A DNA stretch of 53,563 nucleotides from Blautia sp. OF03-15BH (GTDB taxonomy: Bacteria; Bacillota; Clostridia; Lachnospirales; Lachnospiraceae). Under the pieces are notes generated by a model, which was not told the origin of the DNA, made no database searches, and saw only the letters and a list, made by a program, of their open reading frames with translations. The position numbers and the translations under genes are program-made. Within the stretch, counting starts at the first letter, position 1. The number at the start of each line of letters is the position of its first letter. The stretch spans positions 1 to 53,563 of the forward strand of contig NZ_QSCM01000018.1 in assembly GCF_003463065.1 (NCBI RefSeq), in the 5' to 3' direction. Below are positions 42,987-51,948 of the stretch, piece after piece.

Positions 42987-44687
42987 TTAGTTTCCGATGA
43001 TACTTCCATCGGTGGCATTGATGGTCATATAGCTGATCCTTGTCCCTTCATTTACACCATAAGCCTCCGCTATCGCTCCGGTGGCAGTCCCGATAAAGCT
43101 CCAGGCCGGCACCAGAACGCCTGTATACACATCCTGCCCGTTCTCCGTCGTGACATTGGTATCCTCCTGCAGAAGTTCCTTACTGATGACACGGACATAG
43201 CCAAGCCGGACCTCAGAGATATTCAGTTCTCCTGCCAGGAGCCCGGTTTCTATGGTAAGACTGCCTTCCAGCATTTCCTCGAAAATCTGAGAAATTTCTG
43301 AAAAAGGCAAAAGGAACACATAATCATCCTGCCAGTCCTCGATTTCCACCGGCGCCATCCAGGAAAAGGAAAGAAGACCATCTTTCCCATAGACTGCACG
43401 GATCTCCTCTTCCGGCCACTTCATCAGGCCGTCCTCCTGGATCTCACAGTATGCCTGATCGGAAAGCCGGATCACCGGAACACCATCCACCATTCTACAG
43501 TAAGAAAACTGCTTCGCCGGCTCTGCTTCGGACTGCTGGCAGGTCTCATCCAGATAATTCCACCAGAAAACCGTTTCATCCTGGACTTCCCAGAGTTCCG
43601 TCTGGTTCAGTCCAAGCGCTTTCATCAGCTCTTTTCCCTGCTTCTGAAGATCCACCTCTGCCAGGTTGTATTCATGAAATCTGGTCCCTGACAAAAATTC
43701 ATCACTCTCCATAAGCAGCTTTTGCCGGTCCTGCATGGAAAAAATATCGCCATACGCAGAATCCAGACGAAAAGCGATCGGATTTCCCTCATCCATATAG
43801 TTCTGCAGATTGTAAGAATACATGCCGTCTTCTTCCGCAGCCATGCCATAAAACTCCTTCTGTCCGCCAAGCTCCTGTAATTCTTTTTTTTCCAGAGTCA
43901 GATAATTCCTGATGCTTGCAGAAAGCTCCTCACAGACCATGGAAAGTCCCGCTATCTTCGCCTGTTCTTTCCAGTCTGTTTCCTTCTCCACTGCTGCACG
44001 AAACAGCTCTTTCAGGGTTGAAAAATCCTCTGTGCTGTTAAAATAGAAGGTTTTCTTTCCATCTATAAAATCCAGAAAAAGAGTTTTACAGACTTCATAT
44101 CCATCCGGTACTTCCGGCTCCACCATCTGCGTCTGCCCGGAATAAAGCTCCTCACAGGAGCTTTTCCTTTCTTCCTTTTGCGCTTCCGTGAAGTCGGCCT
44201 GACGGTCTTCTGCGGTTTCCATGGTAAGTTCCACTTCTTTTTTCTGCAGTTTTGCCTGCTCAGCATTCTGTTCGACACTGCTGTTCTCCGGAACTTCTAT
44301 TTCTGTTTCGTCATAGCCTTCTTCCTCATACGTTTCCTGCTTCAGCTCATAGAGCGTACTGTCTTTTAAAAATGTGTTCTGAAAATGCTGCAGATCCTCC
44401 GTTGAAAACACCCGGCTCCTGATTTTTTTCATACGGATCCCTTCTACATCGGGCACAATGACTCTGGCATTGGCTACCAGGCGGAAATTGCTGAAATCCG
44501 TATCACAGAGATACCGTACCGGTGCCTGCACCTGTTCCTGTACGCTCGTCTCATCTCCCTGGCTTAAAAGCACACTGTCCTGCTCCTTTTTCGGAACCAC
44601 CACCTGGAGTGCGGAATTCCGGCTGCAGCCACTCAGCAGGAGACTCCCCATAAGAAGACCCGTCAAAAACATTCTTCCTTTTCTCAT
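42987..44687 (-). CDS. Large lipoprotein linked to a two-component system
   Basis: 566 aa. Lipoprotein signal ending in LLLSGC (Cys 21), so it is anchored on the outer face of the membrane. A Glu/Gln-rich segment at about 115-195 is probably extended or coiled coil. The C-terminal part (about 370-566) has repeated strand patterns, with RLGYVRVISKELL, VLVPAWSFIG and a final YMTINATDGSIIGN resembling PepSY-like or YycH-like domains. The start codon follows the kinase stop with no gap, so the two are coupled. A sensor accessory that modulates the kinase is likely. No enzyme motif seen. Confidence 0.65.
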   Translation of the reverse strand: MRKGRMFLTGLLMGSLLLSGCSRNSALQVVVPKKEQDSVLLSQGDETSVQEQVQAPVRYLCDTDFSNFRLVANARVIVPDVEGIRMKKIRSRVFSTEDLQHFQNTFLKDSTLYELKQETYEEEGYDETEIEVPENSSVEQNAEQAKLQKKEVELTMETAEDRQADFTEAQKEERKSSCEELYSGQTQMVEPEVPDGYEVCKTLFLDFIDGKKTFYFNSTEDFSTLKELFRAAVEKETDWKEQAKIAGLSMVCEELSASIRNYLTLEKKELQELGGQKEFYGMAAEEDGMYSYNLQNYMDEGNPIAFRLDSAYGDIFSMQDRQKLLMESDEFLSGTRFHEYNLAEVDLQKQGKELMKALGLNQTELWEVQDETVFWWNYLDETCQQSEAEPAKQFSYCRMVDGVPVIRLSDQAYCEIQEDGLMKWPEEEIRAVYGKDGLLSFSWMAPVEIEDWQDDYVFLLPFSEISQIFEEMLEGSLTIETGLLAGELNISEVRLGYVRVISKELLQEDTNVTTENGQDVYTGVLVPAWSFIGTATGAIAEAYGVNEGTRISYMTINATDGSIIGN

Positions 44688-46082
44688 TTAGTTCTCCTCC
44701 TGAAATATCACACAGATCCTGGTTCCTACTCCTACCGTACTCTCTATCAAAAGCCTCGCCCCGTGGATCTCGGCGATCTTCTGGCAGAGCGCCAGTCCCA
44801 TACCGATGCCCCCTGCCTTCCGGCTCCTGGATTTATCTACCATATAAAAAGCTTCTGTGATCTTCGGTATTTCTTCTTTCGGGATCCCTTTTCCGTGATC
44901 CTGGACCCAGATGCAGCCTTTCTCCCCGTGAAGTTCAATGACAGAGCCTTCTTCGGATGCCTTGATGGCATTATCCAGAAGATTCACCAGGAGGCTTTCC
45001 ATCAGATCCACATCCATACGGTATTCCCAGCTTTCGGAATAGATCTGAAGTTCCATCCCGGAATCCTGCATATGGTACCGCTCCAGGTCAGCCACCTCCT
45101 GGATCAGCTTTTCCACCGGATACGGTTCCTTATGGATCCGGTCCTCATCATAAAGACCAATGAGTGTCATCATCTTTCCGGAAAGGCGTTCCAGCCTGCG
45201 GCACTCGGAATTGATATGTTCCAGTGCTTTTTTTTGCTGTTCTTCAGAGATCTTCACATGAAGCAGCGTATCGGAATAACCGATGATAGAAGTCATCGGC
45301 GTCTTCAGTTCATGCGTCAGGCTTCCCAGAAGCTGACGGCGGTGTTCCGAAACGGTTTCCAGTTCCTCCATCTGCTCTTCCATTTTATCTGCCATCCGGT
45401 TAAAGGCCACGCTCACCTTTCCGATCTCATCATTCCTGCGCACCCGGCAGCGCCGCTGCCAGTCGCCCCGGCTGATGGCACCAGCCGTATTTTCCAGTTC
45501 GGTCAGCGGTTTTAAAACCATCCGTACCAGCCAGAATACAATATCCACGGCAAAAAAGATCACCACCAGATAGACCAGGATAAAAAGCCACATCTGTTTT
45601 GCCATTTCCTCATAAATACCGGAAATATCTTTTACCAGGATCAGCTGAAACTTCAGATTTCCCTTTTTTTCTGTTTTCAGGACCTGTCCCATGACAAGAA
45701 GGTGACGGTTCTCCGTCTTCTGGAGCACATATTCCGGGTCGCTCCCGGAAAATCGCTTTTCTTCCCCGCTTACCAGCATATATCCGGTCAGATTCACCAC
45801 TTCTTTTCCGTTTTTCAGCAGGATATAGTCTGTTCCGCCGTATTTCTGCACGGTATAGTTCAGAAATGATTTTCTTGTCACCTCACTGAACCTGGAAAGC
45901 GGGTTGTTGTTGATCTCCTGCGCGATCACATAGGCATTGACCTTTATCTGCTGCTGGTAGCTGCTCACAGTCTGGTTCAGATTGTATTTCCAGGTTTCAT
46001 AAAGCATACCGCCTCCGAAAATCCCCATGGCCAGAAAAAGCACAACGGCCGTCAGAAGGGAAATTTTCTTCCATAACTTCAT
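44688..46082 (-). CDS. Sensor histidine kinase
   Basis: 464 aa. TM helices at about 8-28 and 163-188, extracellular domain between; HAMP 189-241; H-box GSLTHELKTPMTSIIGYS with His 257. HATPase N-box is NLLDNAIKASEEG, with GMGLALCQKIAEIHG. It starts one nt after the regulator stop and is directly followed by the lipoprotein. The extracellular part has a KNGKEVVNLTGY strand pair typical of small sensor folds. Confidence 0.87.
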   Translation of the reverse strand: MKLWKKISLLTAVVLFLAMGIFGGGMLYETWKYNLNQTVSSYQQQIKVNAYVIAQEINNNPLSRFSEVTRKSFLNYTVQKYGGTDYILLKNGKEVVNLTGYMLVSGEEKRFSGSDPEYVLQKTENRHLLVMGQVLKTEKKGNLKFQLILVKDISGIYEEMAKQMWLFILVYLVVIFFAVDIVFWLVRMVLKPLTELENTAGAISRGDWQRRCRVRRNDEIGKVSVAFNRMADKMEEQMEELETVSEHRRQLLGSLTHELKTPMTSIIGYSDTLLHVKISEEQQKKALEHINSECRRLERLSGKMMTLIGLYDEDRIHKEPYPVEKLIQEVADLERYHMQDSGMELQIYSESWEYRMDVDLMESLLVNLLDNAIKASEEGSVIELHGEKGCIWVQDHGKGIPKEEIPKITEAFYMVDKSRSRKAGGIGMGLALCQKIAEIHGARLLIESTVGVGTRICVIFQEEN

Positions 46083-46083
46083 T

Positions 46084-46743
46084 TTAATCCTCCAGACGGT
46101 ATCCGATCTTCGGAATCGTCTTGATCACATCAAAAAGTTCCAGTTTCTTTCTGAGCTGACCGATATGGACATCCACCGTTCTGGTCTCCCCAAGATAATC
46201 GCTGCCCCACACCTGATTTAAAAGCTGCTCTCTGGTAAAGGCCATGTTTTTATTTTTCGCCAGAAGCACCAGAAGATCGTATTCCAGCGGTTTCAGGCTC
46301 ACCTCCTGTCCGTCCCTGGTCACCTGATGCTCGTTCAGATTGATCTCCACCGTTCCGACCGTGATCCGGCTGATCTGCCGTCCGGTCCGCTCCAGTACTT
46401 TTTCCACCCGTACAAGAAGCTCCAGCACCTCAAAGGGTTTTACAATATAATCCTCCGCACCGGAGCGGAGACCTTTGATCTTGGATCCTACATCGCTCTT
46501 TGCCGTAAGATAAATCACCGGGATCTTCGCTTCCTTCATAAGCTCCATCAGTTCAAAGCCGTCTTTTCCGGGAAGCATCACATCCAGAAGAGCCAGATCA
46601 AACTCCCGGTCTGTTTTCAGAAGCGCTTCCACTTCCTTTCCATCAAAAAGTGCCTCCGTATCATAGCCCGCCACTGTCAGATTCATGCAGATCAGCTCGG
46701 AAATGGCAGTGTCATCCTCTACGACTAAAATCCTGTTTTTCAA
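46084..46743 (-). CDS. OmpR-family response regulator
   Basis: 219 aa. Receiver with E9-D10-D11, phospho-acceptor D54 in LLDVMLPGKDGF, T in YLTAKS and K in VKPFE. The C-terminal winged helix has TREQLLNQVWGSDY and IPKIGYRLED. It lies 15 nt after maf and one nt before the kinase. Targets unknown. Confidence 0.87.
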   Translation of the reverse strand: MKNRILVVEDDTAISELICMNLTVAGYDTEALFDGKEVEALLKTDREFDLALLDVMLPGKDGFELMELMKEAKIPVIYLTAKSDVGSKIKGLRSGAEDYIVKPFEVLELLVRVEKVLERTGRQISRITVGTVEINLNEHQVTRDGQEVSLKPLEYDLLVLLAKNKNMAFTREQLLNQVWGSDYLGETRTVDVHIGQLRKKLELFDVIKTIPKIGYRLED

Positions 46744-46758
46744 AACATTCCCTCTTTT

Positions 46759-47370
46759 CTATTTTGCTCCACTCCAGTTTTTCAGTTCCTGATAAAGCCG
46801 TGCAATGGGAAGTCCCACAACATTGTTATAGTCTCCCTTTATCTCTTTTACAAAAACTGCCGCCTTTCCCTGGATCCCGTAAGCCCCCGCCTTGTCCATG
46901 GGTTCACCGGTAGCTATGTATGACCGGATCTCTTCCTTTGTCAGAGGATAAAATGAAACGTCCGTCCCTTCGGAAAACGTTCTGCTTTCCTGCAAAATAC
47001 TGCCATTTTCTGCTTTTCTCAGCCGGATCAGCGTTACTCCTGTATACACCTGATGCGTTCTGCCGGAAAGTTCCTCCAGCATCTCTTCCGCTCCCTTTTC
47101 ATCTTTCGGCTTTCCAAGCTTCTTCCCATCGATGGCCACCATGGTATCTGCTCCAACAAGGAGGACCGATTCCTCTGCAAAGCCCTGTCTCTTTATCTCT
47201 TCTGCCACAGCTGCTGCTTTTCTCTCTGATAATACTTCCACCATCTCGCCTGGTGTTTCCGTTTCTATCGTCTCATCGGCCTCACTTACCAGAACTTCAA
47301 AAGCAAAGCCGGCCTGAGCCATAAGCTCCCGTCTTCTCGGAGAAGAAGAAGCCAGTATGATCTTTTCCAT
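46759..47370 (-). CDS. maf: Maf nucleotide pyrophosphatase
   Basis: 203 aa. The N-terminal ILASSSPRRRELM motif is the nucleotide-binding signature; later VGADTMVAIDGKKLGKP with the catalytic Asp, then Gly-Arg-Thr-His-Gln, and DKAGAYGIQGKAAVFV. Maf hydrolyses non-canonical or pyrimidine NTPs and can arrest septation in Bacillus. First gene of the run that continues into the two-component system, an unusual partner. The neighbouring Asp-Thr-Met arrangement fits the dTTP/UTP type (YhdE-like), but this is inferred. Confidence 0.9.
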   Translation of the reverse strand: MEKIILASSSPRRRELMAQAGFAFEVLVSEADETIETETPGEMVEVLSERKAAAVAEEIKRQGFAEESVLLVGADTMVAIDGKKLGKPKDEKGAEEMLEELSGRTHQVYTGVTLIRLRKAENGSILQESRTFSEGTDVSFYPLTKEEIRSYIATGEPMDKAGAYGIQGKAAVFVKEIKGDYNNVVGLPIARLYQELKNWSGAK

Positions 47371-47565
47371 ATTTCAAACACTCCATTTTCTTTCTGTCAA
47401 AATTTTCCTGCGACTTTTCTCCGTCCATACGAAGCTTCGCAAGGTCTACATCATTTTATCATGCTGCGCTTTTTTTCACAAGACAGATGTTTGTCTTACT
47501 GCTGCGGACATACTGATTCTGTCTTCCGTAAAGCGGACATTCGCAATCCGCTTCGCTACTTGCTC

Positions 47566-47691
47566 ATGAACGCAGTCGCTTCGCGATCTGTCAGTGAGAG
47601 CTTTCAACTCCCACTGACATAAGCATCCCCCCCTCACCCGCCGCTTAGTGCTCCGCGCACTTGAAGCGGGGGAATGCTTATCTGCGTTCAT
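47566..47691 (-). other. Cloverleaf-like structured intergenic element
   Basis: A perfect 10-bp outer stem (ATGAACGCAG 47566-47575 with CTGCGTTCAT 47682-47691) encloses three hairpins in series: TCGC-TTC-GCGA (47576-47586), TGTCAGTG...CACTGACA (47589-47619), and TAAGCAT-CCCCC...GGGGG-ATGCTTA (47620-47680) with an inner GTGC-TCCGC-GCAC. More small hairpins lie at 47480-47497 and 47533-47551. The rest of the 377-bp gap has no gene I can support. It could be the end of a decayed IS, a dispersed repeat or an orphan RNA. Strand unknown; minus is assumed because both flanking genes are on minus. Confidence 0.6.
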
Positions 47692-47693
47692 AC

Positions 47694-47733
47694 AAAAATC
47701 CGGCTGCCGGAATCTTTCACTCCAACAGCCGGA
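47694..47733 (-). terminator. Terminator of the MurE-like ligase gene
   Basis: Minus-strand TCCGGCTG ... CAGCCGGA then TTTTT, abutting the structured element at 47691. Confidence 0.7.
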
Positions 47734-47747
47734 ACCTCTTATTCTTT

Positions 47748-49283
47748 TTACGATCTTCTGGACACCTTCTGGCGTATGGTCTGACGGTCAAAATTATTCA
47801 TGCTTTTACGGACCATCTCGGAATCTGTCGGACAGTCATACGTCAGATTGCCAAAACGCTGCCGTCCCTCGCTTCCTTTTCCGAGAACCAGAACCACCGT
47901 CTTTTTCTCTCCCGCATCCTGGATCGCCCGATGGATCGCCAGGGCTCTGTCCTCGATACACTCGCAGGGACAACCTGCCATTTCCACATAATGACCGGTC
48001 TCCTCGGAGATCCTGCTTACAGATTCCGTACCCGGATCATCCGTGGTCAGATAGACCCTGTTTGAAAAAAGACCGGAGACCAGCCCCAGATCCCTCCGGC
48101 GGTTCAATGCCTTGTCCCCCGGACAGCCAAAAACCGTATAGATCTCATAACCCGGATATTCCTTGTATACCGAATCATAAAGCTTCTCAAAACTCAGACG
48201 GTTGTGTGCGTAATCCACGATGGCCACCAGATTCCGGTCCTTGCTCTCAAACTCTTCCATCCGTCCCTTCACCTGAACACTGGCAAGCGCTTCTTTCATG
48301 CTCTCCACATCCACTCCGTAGGCATAGGCTGCCGCAATGGCTGCAAGCGCATTTTCCACATTAAAAAGACCATGCATCCGGAGATGGAACTTTTCATGGA
48401 ACCGGTCACAGCGTACCCGGAAAGAAATCTTTCCGTTATGCATCTCGATGTCATGTCCCCAGATATCCGGTGCTCCCGTCGTACCAAACGTCACTACACG
48501 TTCTGCGATCCGGGAGGCAGAAAGGATCCGTTCCTTCTCCGCACTGTCCAGATTCACACAGGCCACTCTCGTCTGTTTAAACAGAGAAAGCTTTGAAGTA
48601 AAATAATCCTCAAAATTCTCATGCTCACAGGGACTGATATGATCCTCGGAAATATTGAGAAAAACACCTACGTCAAATTTCAGTCCCCGGACTCTTTTAT
48701 ATTTCAGTGCCTGACTGGAAACCTCCATCGTCAGATACCGGATTCCTGCATCCGCAGCATTCCGTATGTGACGGTGGATCTCAATGGCCTCCGGTGTGGT
48801 CATTTTCGCCGGCTCCTGCTCCTTCCCGTCATAAATATCCACCGAAGAAAGGATCCCCGTCTCCTCTTTCTGCTGTTTCCTCTCCCAGACATCCAGGATC
48901 GCCTTGATATAATAAGCAGTCGTGGTTTTCCCCTTGGTTCCTGTAATACCGGTCAGATGGACCGGCTGCTGCTCCGTTTCATAAAAAACAGCCGCCAGCA
49001 CAGGCATGGCCTTCCGGATGTCCCTTACCTGGATCCAGGAAGCACCCTCAGAGAGCTCGTAATGCTTTTCACTCACATAGCAGAGACAGCCCCGCTGCAG
49101 TGCTTCCTTCAGATACTCCACACGGAAATTTTTTCCCTTACATACAAAGATCCCACCTGGCACCGCTGCCTTGGAATCAAAGGTAAGCCCCTGTACTTCC
49201 ATTTCCTCCTGTCCGTCTATACAAAAAGCCGCCACCAGACCGGCTGCCTTCATTTTCCCCAGATATTCCTTTAAATGTTTCAT
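47748..49283 (-). CDS. MurE-like Mur ligase (UDP-MurNAc-dipeptide:amino acid ligase family)
   Basis: 511 aa. N-terminal domain with GLTFDSKAAVPGGIFVCKG, P-loop GITGTKGKTTTAYY near 115, MEVSSQALKYKRVRG and LNISEDHISPCE in the central domain, and KGRMEEF then DYAHN at the domain 2/3 border. Where diaminopimelate-adding MurE enzymes have DNPR, this protein has DDPGTES. Its amino acid may therefore not be diaminopimelate, or it may act as a second ligase besides a main MurE elsewhere. It is in the MurE, not MurF, group. Single gene with its own terminator. Confidence 0.82.
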   Translation of the reverse strand: MKHLKEYLGKMKAAGLVAAFCIDGQEEMEVQGLTFDSKAAVPGGIFVCKGKNFRVEYLKEALQRGCLCYVSEKHYELSEGASWIQVRDIRKAMPVLAAVFYETEQQPVHLTGITGTKGKTTTAYYIKAILDVWERKQQKEETGILSSVDIYDGKEQEPAKMTTPEAIEIHRHIRNAADAGIRYLTMEVSSQALKYKRVRGLKFDVGVFLNISEDHISPCEHENFEDYFTSKLSLFKQTRVACVNLDSAEKERILSASRIAERVVTFGTTGAPDIWGHDIEMHNGKISFRVRCDRFHEKFHLRMHGLFNVENALAAIAAAYAYGVDVESMKEALASVQVKGRMEEFESKDRNLVAIVDYAHNRLSFEKLYDSVYKEYPGYEIYTVFGCPGDKALNRRRDLGLVSGLFSNRVYLTTDDPGTESVSRISEETGHYVEMAGCPCECIEDRALAIHRAIQDAGEKKTVVLVLGKGSEGRQRFGNLTYDCPTDSEMVRKSMNNFDRQTIRQKVSRRS

Positions 49284-49355
49284 TTTTTATCCTGCCCCTC
49301 GTTCATTTTCCCCGTAACAGATTCCTATCTTCGCTGCTGCGTATCAAAAGCCAAT

Positions 49356-49393
49356 AAAAAAGACAGCAGCTCTGACATAAACGAACTGCTGCC
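49356..49393 (-). terminator. Terminator of the radical SAM gene
   Basis: Minus-strand GGCAGCAG ... GCTGCTGTC then TTTTTT, about 90 nt past the stop at 49481. Confidence 0.6.
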
Positions 49394-49480
49394 GTAAAGC
49401 CTAACAAAATTATACTGCTGTGGATCACAAAAGTATACAAGGTTTTGTAATCAAAATGTAAACACCTTGAGTGCTCTTCT

Positions 49481-50428
49481 TCACTGATCCACAGGAACTG
49501 TCTGTTTCTGCAGGATCGAACGAAGGTTTTTCTCTTTTAAATTGCCCAGCTTTTCAAGTCCCGCCGGACAATTAAAGACATTTCCGTCAGCTGATATCCG
49601 GTAAACCTCTGATTTTTCAAAAGGCCTTCCAAAAAATCTGCCGCTTCTGGACAGGGTATAGAGTACCATATCATGATAATCTTCCCAAAGCTCCTTTAAG
49701 GTCCTCTTTACTTCTTCTTTTTCTTCTTCATTCAGAAGCAGACTTCCATCCCAGAACAGATTTTCCGTACCGGCGGTGTTTTCTTCTGCCTCATCCTTAA
49801 TCAGGTAAAGAACACCATTACATTTTCTGCGGTTCAGCCCGTCCAGAAAACCTCTGGTCAGAACACGGTGTCTGTTTTCTGATGTCAGTGTAACACTGGT
49901 TCCATACACAATATCCCTGCGGCTTAAGGCGTCCATGGCATACATCAGATTCTCATAAAGATAGGAGCTCTTTCCACCTTTTACCAGATTGATATTCGAG
50001 CAGGCATCCAGACAGAGCATCGGGACCAGATTCCGATGGTCACTGAAAAACTGATTATACTTCTCATTTAAAAGTGTTCCCTTGGTAAAAACCAGAAACC
50101 AACAATTCTGATATCTGGAAGCCCGTTCCAGGATTTCCCTTTCCATCAGAGGTTCTCCGCCGGTAAGAAAAATAACCCGTACTCCCAGCTGTTCGGCTTC
50201 CCGGAATAATCCATCCCATTGCTCCAGCTCCAGAAGTTCTTCCTGATGTTTTGTACGAACGCAGCCATTCTCACAACCCGGACAGGACAGATTGCAGCGC
50301 GCAGAAATATCCGCCTGCAAAAATACCGGCACATGAATCCCGGCTTTTTCGGCTTCCCGACGTCTTGCCGCCGCCTGGGTTCCTGAAATTCTCAGATACG
50401 AATAAAAGTCAAAAATCTCTTTTTTCAT
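49481..50428 (-). CDS. Radical SAM protein of unknown function
   Basis: 315 aa from ATG 50428 (AAGAGGG upstream). CxxxCxxC cluster at C45-NLS-C49-PG-C52 with an extra C56, GGE-type SAM motif in FLTGGEPLMERE, and MLCLDACSN in the barrel. A C-terminal VYRISADGNVFNCPAGLEKLGN resembles the start of a SPASM-like segment but holds a single Cys, so only one [4Fe-4S] is certain. No peptide precursor gene or known partner is adjacent. Roles in peptide modification or anaerobic enzyme maturation are possible; neither can be chosen. Confidence 0.8.
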   Translation of the reverse strand: MKKEIFDFYSYLRISGTQAAARRREAEKAGIHVPVFLQADISARCNLSCPGCENGCVRTKHQEELLELEQWDGLFREAEQLGVRVIFLTGGEPLMEREILERASRYQNCWFLVFTKGTLLNEKYNQFFSDHRNLVPMLCLDACSNINLVKGGKSSYLYENLMYAMDALSRRDIVYGTSVTLTSENRHRVLTRGFLDGLNRRKCNGVLYLIKDEAEENTAGTENLFWDGSLLLNEEEKEEVKRTLKELWEDYHDMVLYTLSRSGRFFGRPFEKSEVYRISADGNVFNCPAGLEKLGNLKEKNLRSILQKQTVPVDQ

Positions 50429-50520
50429 ACAAAACACCCTCTTTCGCCTTTTACCGATTCCTTGGTTTGCATTTATTATAACGTAATTGTGAGATATGTC
50501 CAGTTCTTTTTGTCTGATCG

Positions 50521-50548
50521 CAAAAACGACTGCGTTTCCGCAGCCGCT
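50521..50548 (-). terminator. Terminator of the aldo/keto reductase gene
   Basis: Minus-strand GCGGCTGCG-GAAA-CGCAGTCGT then TTTTTG; GNRA loop. Confidence 0.65.
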
Positions 50549-50555
50549 TTTCGCT

Positions 50556-51683
50556 TTATTTCAATGCATCCATCTCTTCTGCTACCTGTTTGAGGTTTTC
50601 ACGAATGGAAAGGCTCTGAGGACAGACCTTCTCACATTTTCCGCAGGACTTACATTTATCAGCCCGCTCACTCTCCGGCAGATACTGGAAATAATTCTGT
50701 CTGGTGATCTCTTTGTTTCCATACATGGAGAAATCATTCCAGATCCGGAAGTTCTTCGGAATATTGACACCGTGCGGACAAGGCATACAATAAGCACAGC
50801 CGGTACAGCCATTCTTGGTCCGTGCCTTGATGGCTGCTGCCGTTTCCTCTACGGCCTTTTCCTCTTTCTCATTTAACGGTTCAAAGTTTCCAAAGGTCTT
50901 TAAGTTATCTTCTACCTGCTCCATGGTAGACATACCGCTCAATACCACATGGACATTGGGATGAGAAGCCACCCAGCGCAGTGCCCAGGAAGAGGTGCTC
51001 GCATCCGGACGCAGTGCCTTGAGCGGAGCTTCCACTTCCTCCGGAAGTGCTGCCAGAGAACCACCTTTGACCGGCTCCATGATCACCATTGGAACACCCA
51101 GCTTCTCAGCCAGTGCATACCCCTTATCACCTGCCTGGATGTCACGGTCTATGTAGTTATACTGGATCTGGCAGAAATCCCATGGACGGCTTGTCAGGAT
51201 CTCTTCAAATACTTCATAATCGTCGTGGAAGGAGAAACCGATATAGCGGATCTTTCCTTCCTCCCGCATAGCCTCTACAAAGGGAAGGATATCCAGATCT
51301 TTTACTGTCTGCCATCTTTCTTTATCCAGAGAATGCAGAAGATAAAAATCCACATGATCCACACCCAGACGCTCCAGCTGATCATCAAAAATCCTCTTTA
51401 CATCTTCTTTTTTCTTCAGTTCCCAGATCGGCAGCTTGGTTGCCAGATAGAAAGAATCTCTGTCATACTTTTTCAGCACCCGGCCGACAAAAGGCTCGCT
51501 GTCGCCATTATGATACGGGTAAGCTGTATCAATATAGGTAACGCCTGCCTGGATGGCTGTATCCAGCATTTTCTCTGCTTCCACCTCATCGATCTTTCCA
51601 TCCGGTGTCTGCGGAAAACGCATGCATCCAAAACCTAAAAGTGACGTAGAAATTCCCAGTTTTTCAAACTTGCTGTACTTCAT
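50556..51683 (-). CDS. Aldo/keto reductase with C-terminal ferredoxin-type 4Fe-4S domain
   Basis: 375 aa from ATG 51683 (GGAGG 7 nt upstream). TIM-barrel AKR part 1-290: D52 and Y57 of YIDTAYPYHNG, K in YLATKLPIW, H in FYLLHSLD, and a C-terminal NADPH region. Residues 295-375 carry CTGCAYCMPCPHGVNIP and CKSCGKCEKVCPQ, two iron-sulfur cluster motifs. This fusion is common in anaerobic Clostridia and implies electron exchange with ferredoxin-type carriers. Substrate unknown. Own promoter at 51728-51755. Confidence 0.9.
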   Translation of the reverse strand: MKYSKFEKLGISTSLLGFGCMRFPQTPDGKIDEVEAEKMLDTAIQAGVTYIDTAYPYHNGDSEPFVGRVLKKYDRDSFYLATKLPIWELKKKEDVKRIFDDQLERLGVDHVDFYLLHSLDKERWQTVKDLDILPFVEAMREEGKIRYIGFSFHDDYEVFEEILTSRPWDFCQIQYNYIDRDIQAGDKGYALAEKLGVPMVIMEPVKGGSLAALPEEVEAPLKALRPDASTSSWALRWVASHPNVHVVLSGMSTMEQVEDNLKTFGNFEPLNEKEEKAVEETAAAIKARTKNGCTGCAYCMPCPHGVNIPKNFRIWNDFSMYGNKEITRQNYFQYLPESERADKCKSCGKCEKVCPQSLSIRENLKQVAEEMDALK

Positions 51684-51727
51684 TTTTCTACCTCCATACA
51701 CTTGATCAGACTTTCTCTGTACTTAAC

Positions 51728-51755
51728 AGTATAGCAGTTTTTCTGCCATTTGCAA
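51728..51755 (-). promoter_or_regulatory. Promoter of the aldo/keto reductase gene
   Basis: Minus-strand TTGCAA (51755-51750), 16-bp spacer, TATACT (51733-51728). Confidence 0.55.
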
Positions 51756-51783
51756 GCAAAGCGGAAATATAAGCGCTTCTGTC

Positions 51784-51812
51784 TTGCATTCCCTTCTTCT
51801 TCATGATACACT
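51784..51812 (+). promoter_or_regulatory. Possible promoter of the MATE gene
   Basis: TTGCAT (51784-51789), 17-bp spacer, TACACT (51807-51812), with a 135-nt leader that shows no clear structure. Confidence 0.45.
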
Positions 51813-51948
51813 GGGCACATTGTGTCATCTGTCGCTTTTCCGGCCGTATGTTTCATGTATTCCGTGACAGATAACCAGAAAGCCCTACCCGTATGGATTG
51901 CTGGCTGCCGGAGCGGAAATCTTAAACTTTACCAGAAGGAGGATTTTT

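Noticed and set aside
47476..47691. 71-codon frame on the minus strand
   Set aside because: It runs through the cloverleaf hairpins, is Arg/Ser rich and has no RBS; the structure explains the sequence better.
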